Positions 44,226 through 52,478 of a stretch of 64,000 nucleotides of DNA are shown piece after piece. The notes under the pieces were generated by a model. It saw only the letters and a list, made by a program, of their open reading frames with translations, made no database searches and was not told the origin of the DNA. Each line of letters opens with the position of its first letter. Position 1 is the stretch's first letter. Position numbers and translations under genes: made by a program. The DNA is from an uncultured Agathobacter sp. (GTDB lineage Bacteria; Bacillota; Clostridia; Lachnospirales; Lachnospiraceae): the NCBI GenBank assembly GCA_934365945.1, contig CAKRNE010000011.1, positions 1 to 64,000 on the forward strand, given 5' to 3'.

Positions 44226-45581
44226 ATGACATCGAATAATAAGAATAAAAATAATCACAGTAAAAATAATATACCGGCGCACTCTGTAGATACGCGTGAG
44301 CTTGCTCTTGAGATGCTTATTGAGATTAATGAGCGTGGAGAGTTTTCACATATCGTGCTTCGCAGTGTGCTTGACAAATATCAGTATCTGCCTAAGCAGG
44401 ACAGAGCCTTTATGACGAGGCTTGTTGACGGCACTATTGAGTATATGCTGCAGCTTGACTATATCATAGACTCTTTCTCAAAGACAAAGGTGAAGAAGAT
44501 GAAGCCGTTCATCAGAAACCTCCTTCGCATGAGCGTCTACCAGATAAAGTACATGGATGCAGTACCGGATTCGGCGGTATGCAATGAGGCAGTGAAGCTT
44601 GCAAAGAGGCATAAGTTTGCACAGCTTTCGGGCTTTGTAAACGGTGTACTCAGAAATATTGCAAGAAATATTGACTCAGTACAGCTTGATACGCTAAGCA
44701 TCCGATACTCCATGCCACAGTGGATAGTGGACAGATTTGTCGCAGCATACGGAGAGAAGAAGGCAGAAGAGATTTTCAAGGCCTTTCACAGTAAGAGTAC
44801 AATAAGCATCAGGACAAACCTGACCAGATGTACTTCGGATGAGCTTCGCGCGATGCTTGAGGCAGAGGGCGTGACGGTCACAGCGGTTGATGAACTTAAT
44901 TACGCGTTTGTTATATCTGGATTTGATTATTTGAATGGCTTACAGAGCTTCAGAGACGGACTTTTCTACGTGCAGGATATCAGCTCCATGCTTGTTGCAC
45001 AGACTGCAGCTCCAAAGAAGGGCGATTATGTGATAGATGTATGTGCAGCGCCGGGTGGCAAGAGCACCCACATCGCTGAGCTTATGCAGGGAAGCGGTCA
45101 TGTGCTTGCGCGTGACCTGACTGATACCAAGGTCGGTATGCTTGAGGAAAATATAGAAAGGCATGGCCTTAACAATATGTCGGCAGAGGTGTGGGACGCT
45201 ACAGTGCCTGACACAGATTCCGTAGGAAAAGCTGATATACTGATCTGTGATCTGCCGTGCTCAGGGCTTGGTGTGCTTGGCAGAAAGAAGGACATCCGCT
45301 ACAAGATGACACCTGAGTCTGTAGATGAGCTTGTCGCTCTTCAAAGACAGATACTTGATACTGTTTATACATACGTGAAGCCAAACGGAGTGCTCGTGTA
45401 CAGCACATGTACGATAGATGAGGCTGAGAATGAGGACAATGTGAGGTGGTTTGTCGAAAAGCATCCGGAGTTTGAGCTTGACAAGAGTTTTGCGGATGGC
45501 GCCGGAATGAAACAGATACTGCCCGGTGAGCATGGAAGTGACGGATTCTTCATTGCAAGATTTATAAAAAGCAAATCATGA
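44226..45581 (+). CDS. rsmB: 16S rRNA (cytosine(967)-C(5))-methyltransferase
   Basis: 451 residues. An N-terminal NusB-like RNA-binding domain (about 20-150) precedes an RsmB/NOP2 methyltransferase. Seen: motif I IDVCAAPGGKSTHIAE near 271, DLPCSGLGVLGRKKDIRYK near 342 (Cys of motif IV) and LVYSTCTIDEAENED near 391 (catalytic Cys of motif VI). The Asn/Lys-rich first 15 codons and lack of a clear ribosome binding site leave the start slightly uncertain. Confidence 0.93.
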   Translation: MTSNNKNKNNHSKNNIPAHSVDTRELALEMLIEINERGEFSHIVLRSVLDKYQYLPKQDRAFMTRLVDGTIEYMLQLDYIIDSFSKTKVKKMKPFIRNLLRMSVYQIKYMDAVPDSAVCNEAVKLAKRHKFAQLSGFVNGVLRNIARNIDSVQLDTLSIRYSMPQWIVDRFVAAYGEKKAEEIFKAFHSKSTISIRTNLTRCTSDELRAMLEAEGVTVTAVDELNYAFVISGFDYLNGLQSFRDGLFYVQDISSMLVAQTAAPKKGDYVIDVCAAPGGKSTHIAELMQGSGHVLARDLTDTKVGMLEENIERHGLNNMSAEVWDATVPDTDSVGKADILICDLPCSGLGVLGRKKDIRYKMTPESVDELVALQRQILDTVYTYVKPNGVLVYSTCTIDEAENEDNVRWFVEKHPEFELDKSFADGAGMKQILPGEHGSDGFFIARFIKSKS

Positions 45582-45774
45582 CATTAAAGTAAATCATGAA
45601 TTAATAAATATAAATTGGCTCGAATTAGTAGAATTTGTTTATGCAGATTTGAATGATGAATTTTAATTGCGAATCCGGATTTTGGGATATAATTAGTGAA
45701 GTAATAAATAATAGGTAATAACAATAAGAAAAAATTATAGAACAATAATTAAATGCGAGTTTAATAAAGGAAAT

Positions 45775-46839
45775 ATGGAACAGATAAAAGAACAACTAAC
45801 TGACATCAAATCAATGAATATGGACGAGCTCACAGAGTTTATCATATCGCTCGGAGAAAAGAAATTCCGTGCAAAGCAGATATATGAGTGGATTCATGTG
45901 AAGCATGTGGACAGCTTTGATGAGATGACCAATATTTCAAAAAAGTTCATACAGGTATTAAAGGACAATGCAATTCTCATCTCGCTGAAAAAAGAGGAGG
46001 TGCAGGTGTCAAAGCTCGATGGCACAAGAAAATATCTTTTTTCGCTGGACGATGGCAATGTCATAGAGAGTGTACTCATGAAGTACAAGCACGGAAACTC
46101 GGTGTGCATTTCTTCGCAGGTCGGCTGCAGGATGGGATGCAGATTCTGCGCATCCACTCTTGACGGACTCGTCAGGGGGCTTAGGCCGTCTGAGATGATT
46201 GACCAGATTTATCAGATAGGCAAGGATATTGGGGAGCGCATTTCAAATGTGGTTGTCATGGGCACAGGAGAGCCTCTTGACAATTACGATAATCTGCTGC
46301 GCTTTATAGAGCTTTTAACTGATGAAAACGGTATCAATATCAGCCAGCGCAACCTGACTGTTTCTACATGTGGTCTCGTACCGCGCATGAGACAGCTTGC
46401 AGATGAAAAGCTTTCTATCACACTGGCGCTTTCACTGCATGCCTCCAATCAGGAAAAGAGAAGGACACTCATGCCGGTAGCAAACAGCTATGACATACAT
46501 GAAGTGGTAGATGCATGCAAATATTATTTTGCACAGACAGGCCGCAGAGTGACCTTTGAGTACAGTCTGGTTGGCGGAGTGAACGACACAGCCGATGATG
46601 CTGCAGAGCTTTCGGCACTCGTGCATGGCATGAACTGTCATATAAATCTGATTCCGGTAAATCCTATAAAGGAGCGCGATTACGTGCAGTCCAACAAGGG
46701 TGTTATTGAGGCTTTTAAAAATAAACTTGAAAAAAACGGAATTAATGTTACTATTAGAAGGGAAATGGGCAGAGATATAGACGGTGCCTGTGGACAGCTT
46801 CGCAAGAAGCATATAGATAAAGAGAGAGGAATAAACTAG
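45775..46839 (+). CDS. rlmN: Dual-specificity RNA methyltransferase RlmN
   Basis: A radical SAM enzyme that methylates A2503 of 23S rRNA and A37 of some tRNAs. 354 residues, with the CxxxCxxC iron-sulfur site in GCRMGCRFCAS near 119-126, VVMGTGEPLDNYDN near 161, the Cys in STCGLVP near 202, and the C-terminal catalytic Cys in DIDGACGQLRKKH near 338. The intergenic 45582-45774 contains a TATAAT at about 45689, but the -35 is unclear. The next gene starts at the base after its stop. Confidence 0.95.
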   Translation: MEQIKEQLTDIKSMNMDELTEFIISLGEKKFRAKQIYEWIHVKHVDSFDEMTNISKKFIQVLKDNAILISLKKEEVQVSKLDGTRKYLFSLDDGNVIESVLMKYKHGNSVCISSQVGCRMGCRFCASTLDGLVRGLRPSEMIDQIYQIGKDIGERISNVVVMGTGEPLDNYDNLLRFIELLTDENGINISQRNLTVSTCGLVPRMRQLADEKLSITLALSLHASNQEKRRTLMPVANSYDIHEVVDACKYYFAQTGRRVTFEYSLVGGVNDTADDAAELSALVHGMNCHINLIPVNPIKERDYVQSNKGVIEAFKNKLEKNGINVTIRREMGRDIDGACGQLRKKHIDKERGIN

Positions 46840-47568
46840 ATGAAGACGTTTTCCATTACGGATGCAGGCATCATTCGTGAGATGAATCAGGATTATTACT
46901 TCTCATCAGATACCGCAGTAGGAAATCTTCCGAATCTTTTCATCGTAGCCGATGGAATGGGAGGACACAAAGCAGGGGACTACGCGTCAAGACATACTAT
47001 AGAGCGTGTAGTGGCATCAGTATCCAGAAATGGTGGTGATGAGCCTGTTTCCATCATAAAAGAGGCCATAAATAAGGCCAATGAGATTTTGGTGGCGGAA
47101 TCACGAGAGGATGAAACAAAAAGTGGTATGGGTACCACTTTGGTCATTGGAACCATAATAGGAAATAAGCTTTTTGTGGCTAATATCGGAGACAGCAGGC
47201 TGTATATTGTGGGAAGTACAGAACCTATTAGACAGATAACAAGGGATCATTCGTTAGTTGACGAGATGGTCAGAATGGGTGAAATCAATGCTGATGAGGC
47301 AAGAGTGCATCCTGACAAGAATATTATCACGAGAGCAGTCGGTGCGGCAGAACATGTGGAGGCAGACTTTTTTGAGGTTGAGCTTTCAGAGGATGATAAA
47401 ATACTTCTGTGCACGGATGGACTTACCAATATGGTAAGGGATGAGGAAATACTTGATATTATCAGAAAAAATGACAATATTGAGGATGCGGCATCGCAGC
47501 TTGTTGGAATGGCCAATGCAAATGGTGGCCGTGACAATATCACAGTAATGATTATTAAACCATTTTAA
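46840..47568 (+). CDS. stp: PP2C-type serine/threonine phosphatase
   Basis: A metal-dependent phosphatase that reverses the neighbouring PASTA kinase. 242 residues: NQDYYF near 17, FIVADGMGGHKAGDYAS near 32 (metal Asp and Gly), GTTLVIGTIIGNKLFVANIGDSRLY near 93, DHSLVDEMV, and LLCTDGLTNMV near 188, plus GGRDNITVM near 228. These are the PP2C motifs in order. Immediately upstream of the kinase (14-base gap), as in most Firmicutes. Confidence 0.95.
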   Translation: MKTFSITDAGIIREMNQDYYFSSDTAVGNLPNLFIVADGMGGHKAGDYASRHTIERVVASVSRNGGDEPVSIIKEAINKANEILVAESREDETKSGMGTTLVIGTIIGNKLFVANIGDSRLYIVGSTEPIRQITRDHSLVDEMVRMGEINADEARVHPDKNIITRAVGAAEHVEADFFEVELSEDDKILLCTDGLTNMVRDEEILDIIRKNDNIEDAASQLVGMANANGGRDNITVMIIKPF

Positions 47569-47582
47569 AACGAGGTAAAGGA

Positions 47583-49727
47583 ATGTTAGAAGTAGGAAGT
47601 TTTTTGTCGGATAGATATGAGATTCTAAGTAAAGTCGGCGCAGGCGGAATGAGTGATGTTTATAAAGCAAAGGATCATATCCTCAGCCGTTTTGTGGCCA
47701 TTAAAGTTTTGAAGCAGGAGTTTTCTGAGGACAGCTCATTTGTGACGAAGTTTCGTGCAGAGGCACAGTCAGCAGCAGGACTGGAGCATCCAAATATTGT
47801 TAACATATATGATGTGGGCAGCGAAAATGGTCTGTACTACATTGTTATGGAATATGTGGAGGGAATCACACTCAAGACTTATATTGAGAAGAAGGGACAG
47901 CTTTCATTCAAGGAGTCAGCGAGCATAGCAATTCAGGTTGCAAGAGGAATTGAGTCAGCACACAATAAAAATATTATTCATCGCGACATAAAGCCACAGA
48001 ATATTATTATTTCAACAGAAGGTAAGGTAAAGGTCACAGACTTTGGTATTGCCAAGGCAACATCATCAAATACTATAAGCTCTGACGTGATGGGCTCAGT
48101 TCATTATGCGTCACCGGAGCAGGCAAGAAACGGATTTGTCGATGGAAGAAGTGACATTTATTCACTCGGTATTGTCATGTTTGAGATGGTGACAGGCCGT
48201 GTACCGTTTGACGGAGAGACGACAGTTGCAGTTGCGTTACAGCACTTACAAGAGGAGATTGCCAGACCAAGCAAATATGCGCCTGACCTGCCAATCAGCT
48301 TTGAAAAGATTATACTGAAATGTACACAGAAAACTCCGGACAGAAGATATCAGACGATAGAAGAACTTTTGGCGGATATCAGACGTTCACTTGCGCATCC
48401 TGATGAGGATTTTGTGACAATTGCCCCATTGGTTGATAATGGAAAAACTAAAGTTATAAGCCCACAGGAGCTTGAACAGATAAAAGAGGGAAGAGGTGTC
48501 GCTGAAAATCTGGACGATACGTTTGATGAAGAAGATGATGATGACAGCGATGAGATTGACGATTCACTCCTTGACGATGAGGATTATGATGATGAAGATG
48601 ATGACGACGAGGAGAATGACGGTAAGCTTTTAAATCCGAAAATGGATAAGGCTATTACAATTATGGGAATCGTCACAGCGGTAATAATAGTTATTGTTAT
48701 TATTTATCTTGCTCTTTCGGTGTTTGGTGTGTTCAAGTTTTCCGGAAAGAAAAACTCAGAGTCACAGAAGACAGAAACGCAGACAGAGACACAGAAACAG
48801 ACAGAGTCTGAATCAGAGTCAGAAACAGAGAAAGAAGGACAGATGGTTGACATCAGAGGAATGTCAGTGGATGATGCTCAGGAGAGAGTTGACAGACTAA
48901 AGCTTGATCTTACTGTATTTGCATATGAGACAAGACAGTCAGATGAAGAGGAAGGTACTATTCTGGAGCAGGATGTAAAGGCCGGAGATATGGTAAAGCG
49001 AGGCACTCAGATTAATGTTGTAATAGCCGGAAAGGGCGATAACACATCGGAGATGGTAAAGATACCAAGCGTAATCGGAAAGACCAAGAGCTCAGCAAAG
49101 AGCACACTTGAGTCAGCAGGCTTTAATGTCAACTTCGAGTACGGAGATTACAATGACAGTGTGGCGGCAGACGTAGTAACAGCACAGTCACCATCAGCCA
49201 AAAACCAGGCCGCAAAGGGCAGCACAGTAACGGTCACCCTCTCACCCGGACAGAAGCCAATCACAGTGCCAAACGTAGTAGGATACACACAGTCACAGGC
49301 AGAAAGTGCCTTATCAGGAGCAGGCCTCAAGTATACCTACGCCGACTCACAGTACAGCGATACAGTAGCCGCCGGCAGCGTAATCAGCCAGACCAAATCC
49401 GGCGAAACCGTAGCCGCAGGCACCACAATCACACTTACACTCAGTAAGGGAAAGCAGCAGGTTTCAAAGAGCGTAAATAAGACATTGTCACTTGGAATAG
49501 AAAATGCAAAGGTAGTAGATGGTTCATATACCTTAAAGGGCAGTGATGGACAGACATACGCAAGCGGAACAGTAACATCAGCAGAGGTTGCGGTATCCGG
49601 AACAATGAATTGTGCATCAGGTAAAATAACGGTAACATGGAAATATACAGTTCCGTCATTGGATGAAGAAGGCAATGAAGTAGAGGGTGAAATTCAGACA
49701 AAGACAGAAACAGTAGAAGTACAGTAA
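47583..49727 (+). CDS. stk: PASTA-domain serine/threonine protein kinase
   Basis: A membrane kinase (PrkC/PknB type) that senses cell-wall fragments. 714 residues. The kinase domain is about 1-270 (GAGGMSDVYKA, AIKVLK, HRDIKPQN near 131, DFGIAKA). It continues with a strongly acidic linker (about 310-350), one membrane helix (about 358-382), a Thr/Glu/Gln-rich stalk, three PASTA repeats (about 419-485, 487-555, 556-620) and a C-terminal domain of about 90 residues not found in all relatives. Codon use in PASTA 2-3 (about 49180-49440) is more C-rich than the rest. Confidence 0.94.
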   Translation: MLEVGSFLSDRYEILSKVGAGGMSDVYKAKDHILSRFVAIKVLKQEFSEDSSFVTKFRAEAQSAAGLEHPNIVNIYDVGSENGLYYIVMEYVEGITLKTYIEKKGQLSFKESASIAIQVARGIESAHNKNIIHRDIKPQNIIISTEGKVKVTDFGIAKATSSNTISSDVMGSVHYASPEQARNGFVDGRSDIYSLGIVMFEMVTGRVPFDGETTVAVALQHLQEEIARPSKYAPDLPISFEKIILKCTQKTPDRRYQTIEELLADIRRSLAHPDEDFVTIAPLVDNGKTKVISPQELEQIKEGRGVAENLDDTFDEEDDDDSDEIDDSLLDDEDYDDEDDDDEENDGKLLNPKMDKAITIMGIVTAVIIVIVIIYLALSVFGVFKFSGKKNSESQKTETQTETQKQTESESESETEKEGQMVDIRGMSVDDAQERVDRLKLDLTVFAYETRQSDEEEGTILEQDVKAGDMVKRGTQINVVIAGKGDNTSEMVKIPSVIGKTKSSAKSTLESAGFNVNFEYGDYNDSVAADVVTAQSPSAKNQAAKGSTVTVTLSPGQKPITVPNVVGYTQSQAESALSGAGLKYTYADSQYSDTVAAGSVISQTKSGETVAAGTTITLTLSKGKQQVSKSVNKTLSLGIENAKVVDGSYTLKGSDGQTYASGTVTSAEVAVSGTMNCASGKITVTWKYTVPSLDEEGNEVEGEIQTKTETVEVQ

Positions 49728-49825
49728 TCCACCGGATAGCACCCACGAAGTGGTGCAATCCGAACCCCACCCACACACCAACCCACGGGCGAAAATCGTA
49801 AACTCGCGGAGAAGGACTGTAGATA

Positions 49826-49980
49826 GCGGGGCAGGCATGTGTTCCGAGGAAAAATATGAACTGCCTCGGGGTGCCATAAACCCACAGGGGAAAGAACAGG
49901 GCAGAGCAAGCCATAGCCTGTCCGTAGGCGAGCCCGGGGCTAGCTTCATATATTTTCAGAGGAATATATGCCTGCCCCGC
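49826..49980. repeat. 155-bp inverted-repeat element before rsgA
   Basis: GCGGGGCAGGCAT (49826-49838) is the exact reverse complement of 49968-49980, and pairing continues imperfectly for about 22 more bases on each side. The centre has GCCT/AGGC, ACAGG/CCTGT and CTCGGG/CCCGGG pairings. It fills most of the gap between the kinase and rsgA (49728-50059), which contains no supported ORF on the plus strand; open frames on the minus strand here lack ribosome binding sites and family features. It could be an RNA structure or a small non-autonomous insertion. Confidence 0.7.
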
Positions 49981-50059
49981 CACCCTCACAACCTTAAAGC
50001 GCGGCATATACCCCGCCAAAAGCGTGAATCCTGAAATACAAAAGCACACAAGGAAAACC

Positions 50060-50977
50060 ATGACAGGAAAAATTATTAAAGGAATTGCCGGCTTCTACTA
50101 CGTCTACGTAGAAGAAACCCAAGAAGCAAAAGAAGCAAATGCTGCTGCCACAGGCGGCATCCTATACGAGTGCAAAGCAAAAGGCACCTTCAGAAAACAA
50201 AAGATAAAGCCATTGGTAGGCGATACAGTTGACATAGCAGTCCTCGATGAGGAAAAGCATATAGGCAATGTCGAGCGTATACTGCCACGGAAAAACGAAC
50301 TTATCAGGCCGGCTGTGTCCAATATAGACATGGCTCTGGTTATTTTTGCATCCGCAAAGCCGGATCCCAATTTCAACCTGCTTGATAGGTTTTTGTGTAT
50401 GATGGAGTATCAGCATGTGCCGGTCACCATTTGCTTTAACAAAAAGGATTTAATCACACCACAAAAGCAGCAGGAGCTTAAAAGCATATATGAGCCGGCA
50501 GGCTACAGAGTGCTTTTTTCCAGCACGAAAACCGGCGATGGCATAGATGAGATAAAGCACATTTTGGAGGGAAGGACGACTACGGTTGCAGGCCCATCAG
50601 GTGTTGGCAAGTCGTCTATCATCAACTGTCTGCAGGATGATGTGCAGATGGAGACCGGACATATAAGTGAGAAAATAGAGCGAGGAAAGCATACGACCAG
50701 ACACTCGGAGATTATCCCGATAAAGGATGGCACATATATCATGGATACACCGGGCTTTAGCTCGATGGATGTGCCGGGCTTTGAAAAGGAGGATCTGTGG
50801 ACCTGTTATCCGGAGTTTGTAGAATATGAGCCGTATTGCAGATTTCAGGGCTGCAGTCATATAAATGAGCCGGACTGCGGTGTGAAGGAGGCTCTTTCAG
50901 ATGGGAAAATATCGCAGGTGCGGTATGATAACTATAAGCTTCTGTATGAGGAGCTGAAAAACAGACAAAGATATTAA
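50060..50977 (+). CDS. rsgA: Ribosome small-subunit GTPase RsgA
   Basis: A late 30S assembly GTPase with circularly permuted motifs. 305 residues: an OB-fold start (MTGKIIKGIAGFYYVYVE), G4 FNKKD near 131, G1 GPSGVGKSSIINCL near 178, G3 DTPGFSS near 228, and a C-terminal zinc site with Cys/His in CRFQGCSHINEPDC near 259-272. ATG at 50060 follows AAGGAAAACC; the in-frame upstream codon at 50024 lies in the inter-element region. The first 60 codons share the C-rich composition of the preceding gap. Confidence 0.94.
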   Translation: MTGKIIKGIAGFYYVYVEETQEAKEANAAATGGILYECKAKGTFRKQKIKPLVGDTVDIAVLDEEKHIGNVERILPRKNELIRPAVSNIDMALVIFASAKPDPNFNLLDRFLCMMEYQHVPVTICFNKKDLITPQKQQELKSIYEPAGYRVLFSSTKTGDGIDEIKHILEGRTTTVAGPSGVGKSSIINCLQDDVQMETGHISEKIERGKHTTRHSEIIPIKDGTYIMDTPGFSSMDVPGFEKEDLWTCYPEFVEYEPYCRFQGCSHINEPDCGVKEALSDGKISQVRYDNYKLLYEELKNRQRY

Positions 50978-51037
50978 TCAAAACTAAAGCAAAATAAAGC
51001 ATTATCAAAACTAAAGCATAATCAAACGGAGGAAAAC

Positions 51038-51688
51038 ATGAACTGTTTATCACCATCAATTTTATCGGCAGATTATTCGATACTTGGAGAGCAGCTTAAG
51101 CAGCTTGACGAGGCAGGAGCACAGTATGTACATATAGATGTTATGGACGGAAGCTTCGTTCCCAGCATATCAATTGGGCTGCCTGTCATAAAGACAATCA
51201 GAAAGTGCACAGAGCGTATGTTTGATGTGCATCTTATGATAGATGAGCCGGTCAGATATATAGATGATTTTGCGGCAGCGGGAGCTGATATAATCACAGT
51301 CCATGCGGAGGCATGTAAGCATCTCGACAGGACAATCGAGGCAATAAAGGAAAAGGACATACTGGCAGGCGTAGCATTAAATCCGGCTACTCCGCTGTCT
51401 GCTATAGAGTATGTGCTGCCTAAGGTGGACATGGTGCTTATCATGACGGTAAATCCGGGCTTCGGAGGACAAAAGCTTATTCCGTACACAGTAGACAAGG
51501 TGCGTGACTTAAAGGCGCTTCTTGAGAAAACAGGAAATAAGGCCGATATTGAGGTTGATGGAGGTGTCAATCTGGAGAATGTTGAGACACTGCTTGCGGC
51601 AGGCGCCAATATCATAGTAGCCGGAAGTGCAGTGTTTAGCGGAGATATAGAAGAAAATGTGACAGGTTTTCTTAATATTATGATGTAG
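51038..51688 (+). CDS. rpe: Ribulose-phosphate 3-epimerase
   Basis: Interconverts ribulose-5-P and xylulose-5-P in the pentose phosphate path. A TIM barrel of 216 residues: SPSILSADYS at the start, HIDVMDGSFVPSISIG near 33 (metal His/Asp), FDVHLMI near 62, MTVNPGFGGQKLI near 138 and IEVDGGVN near 171. Ribosome binding site ACGGAGGAAAAC. Two short ATCAAAACTAAAGCA repeats lie in the 60-base gap before it. Confidence 0.96.
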   Translation: MNCLSPSILSADYSILGEQLKQLDEAGAQYVHIDVMDGSFVPSISIGLPVIKTIRKCTERMFDVHLMIDEPVRYIDDFAAAGADIITVHAEACKHLDRTIEAIKEKDILAGVALNPATPLSAIEYVLPKVDMVLIMTVNPGFGGQKLIPYTVDKVRDLKALLEKTGNKADIEVDGGVNLENVETLLAAGANIIVAGSAVFSGDIEENVTGFLNIMM

Positions 51689-51725
51689 CTGATGTGGATA
51701 TATTATTCAGGAGAGGGATGATAAA

Positions 51726-52370
51726 ATGCGTTATCTGATTGTATGTGGTGGAAAAATAGATAAGGAATTTGGCTTAAATGAGATAAAGACTGACGGAATA
51801 GATGCCATAATTGCGGCTGATAGCGGAATGGATTTTCTGTATGAAAACGGTGTCACACCTGATATAATTGTCGGCGATTTTGATTCAACCAAGACAAAGG
51901 CGTTAGAGTATTTTGATGGCAGGGGACAGACTGAGATACACAGGCTCAATCCCGTAAAGGATGATACCGACACAGAGTATGCCATAAGACTTGCGATAAA
52001 GCATGGCGCTCGAAGCATAGTGGTGCTTGGAGCAACAGGCAGCAGGATAGATCATGTACTAGGCAATATTTCACTTTTGGGAATAGGCCTGGAAAGTGGA
52101 ACTGACATCAGCATTATCGATACAAACAACCGTATAAGGATGGCAGATAGGCCGGTAACCATCGAAAAATCAGCACAGTATGGCAGATTTGTCTCTCTTA
52201 TAGCATTGACAGATGACAATGAGGTGAGTCTTAAGGGTTTTAAGTATCCTGTTACGGATTATTCCTTTGCCAGGTTTACATCGCTTGGCATATCCAATGA
52301 AATAGTCGATGACCATGCAGTGATTGATATTCATAGAGGAAAATTCATCATAATAGAGTCAAAAGATTGA
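51726..52370 (+). CDS. thiN: Thiamine pyrophosphokinase
   Basis: Transfers pyrophosphate from ATP to thiamine. 214 residues: IIAADSGMDFLYENGVTPDIIVGDFDST (about 27-56) with the metal Asp residues, VKDDTDTEYAIRLAI near 80, and VVLGATGSRIDHVLGN near 99. The C-terminal strand domain is typical. It completes the priA-to-thiN conserved cluster. Start after GGAGAGGGATGATAAA. Confidence 0.94.
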   Translation: MRYLIVCGGKIDKEFGLNEIKTDGIDAIIAADSGMDFLYENGVTPDIIVGDFDSTKTKALEYFDGRGQTEIHRLNPVKDDTDTEYAIRLAIKHGARSIVVLGATGSRIDHVLGNISLLGIGLESGTDISIIDTNNRIRMADRPVTIEKSAQYGRFVSLIALTDDNEVSLKGFKYPVTDYSFARFTSLGISNEIVDDHAVIDIHRGKFIIIESKD

Positions 52371-52478
52371 CTTTTTGGGAGTTTTGGGCTACTATGGTTT
52401 TAGAATTATTTCGGAAAAGTCTGATTAAAGGGGGATAATTTATTCAGTGTCAGATATGAAAAATGATGGGGTAACTAT

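Noticed and set aside
49441..50061. 206-residue open frame on the minus strand
   Set aside because: It overlaps the kinase C-terminus antisense and the inverted-repeat element, has no ribosome binding site, and has low-complexity, non-protein-like composition.
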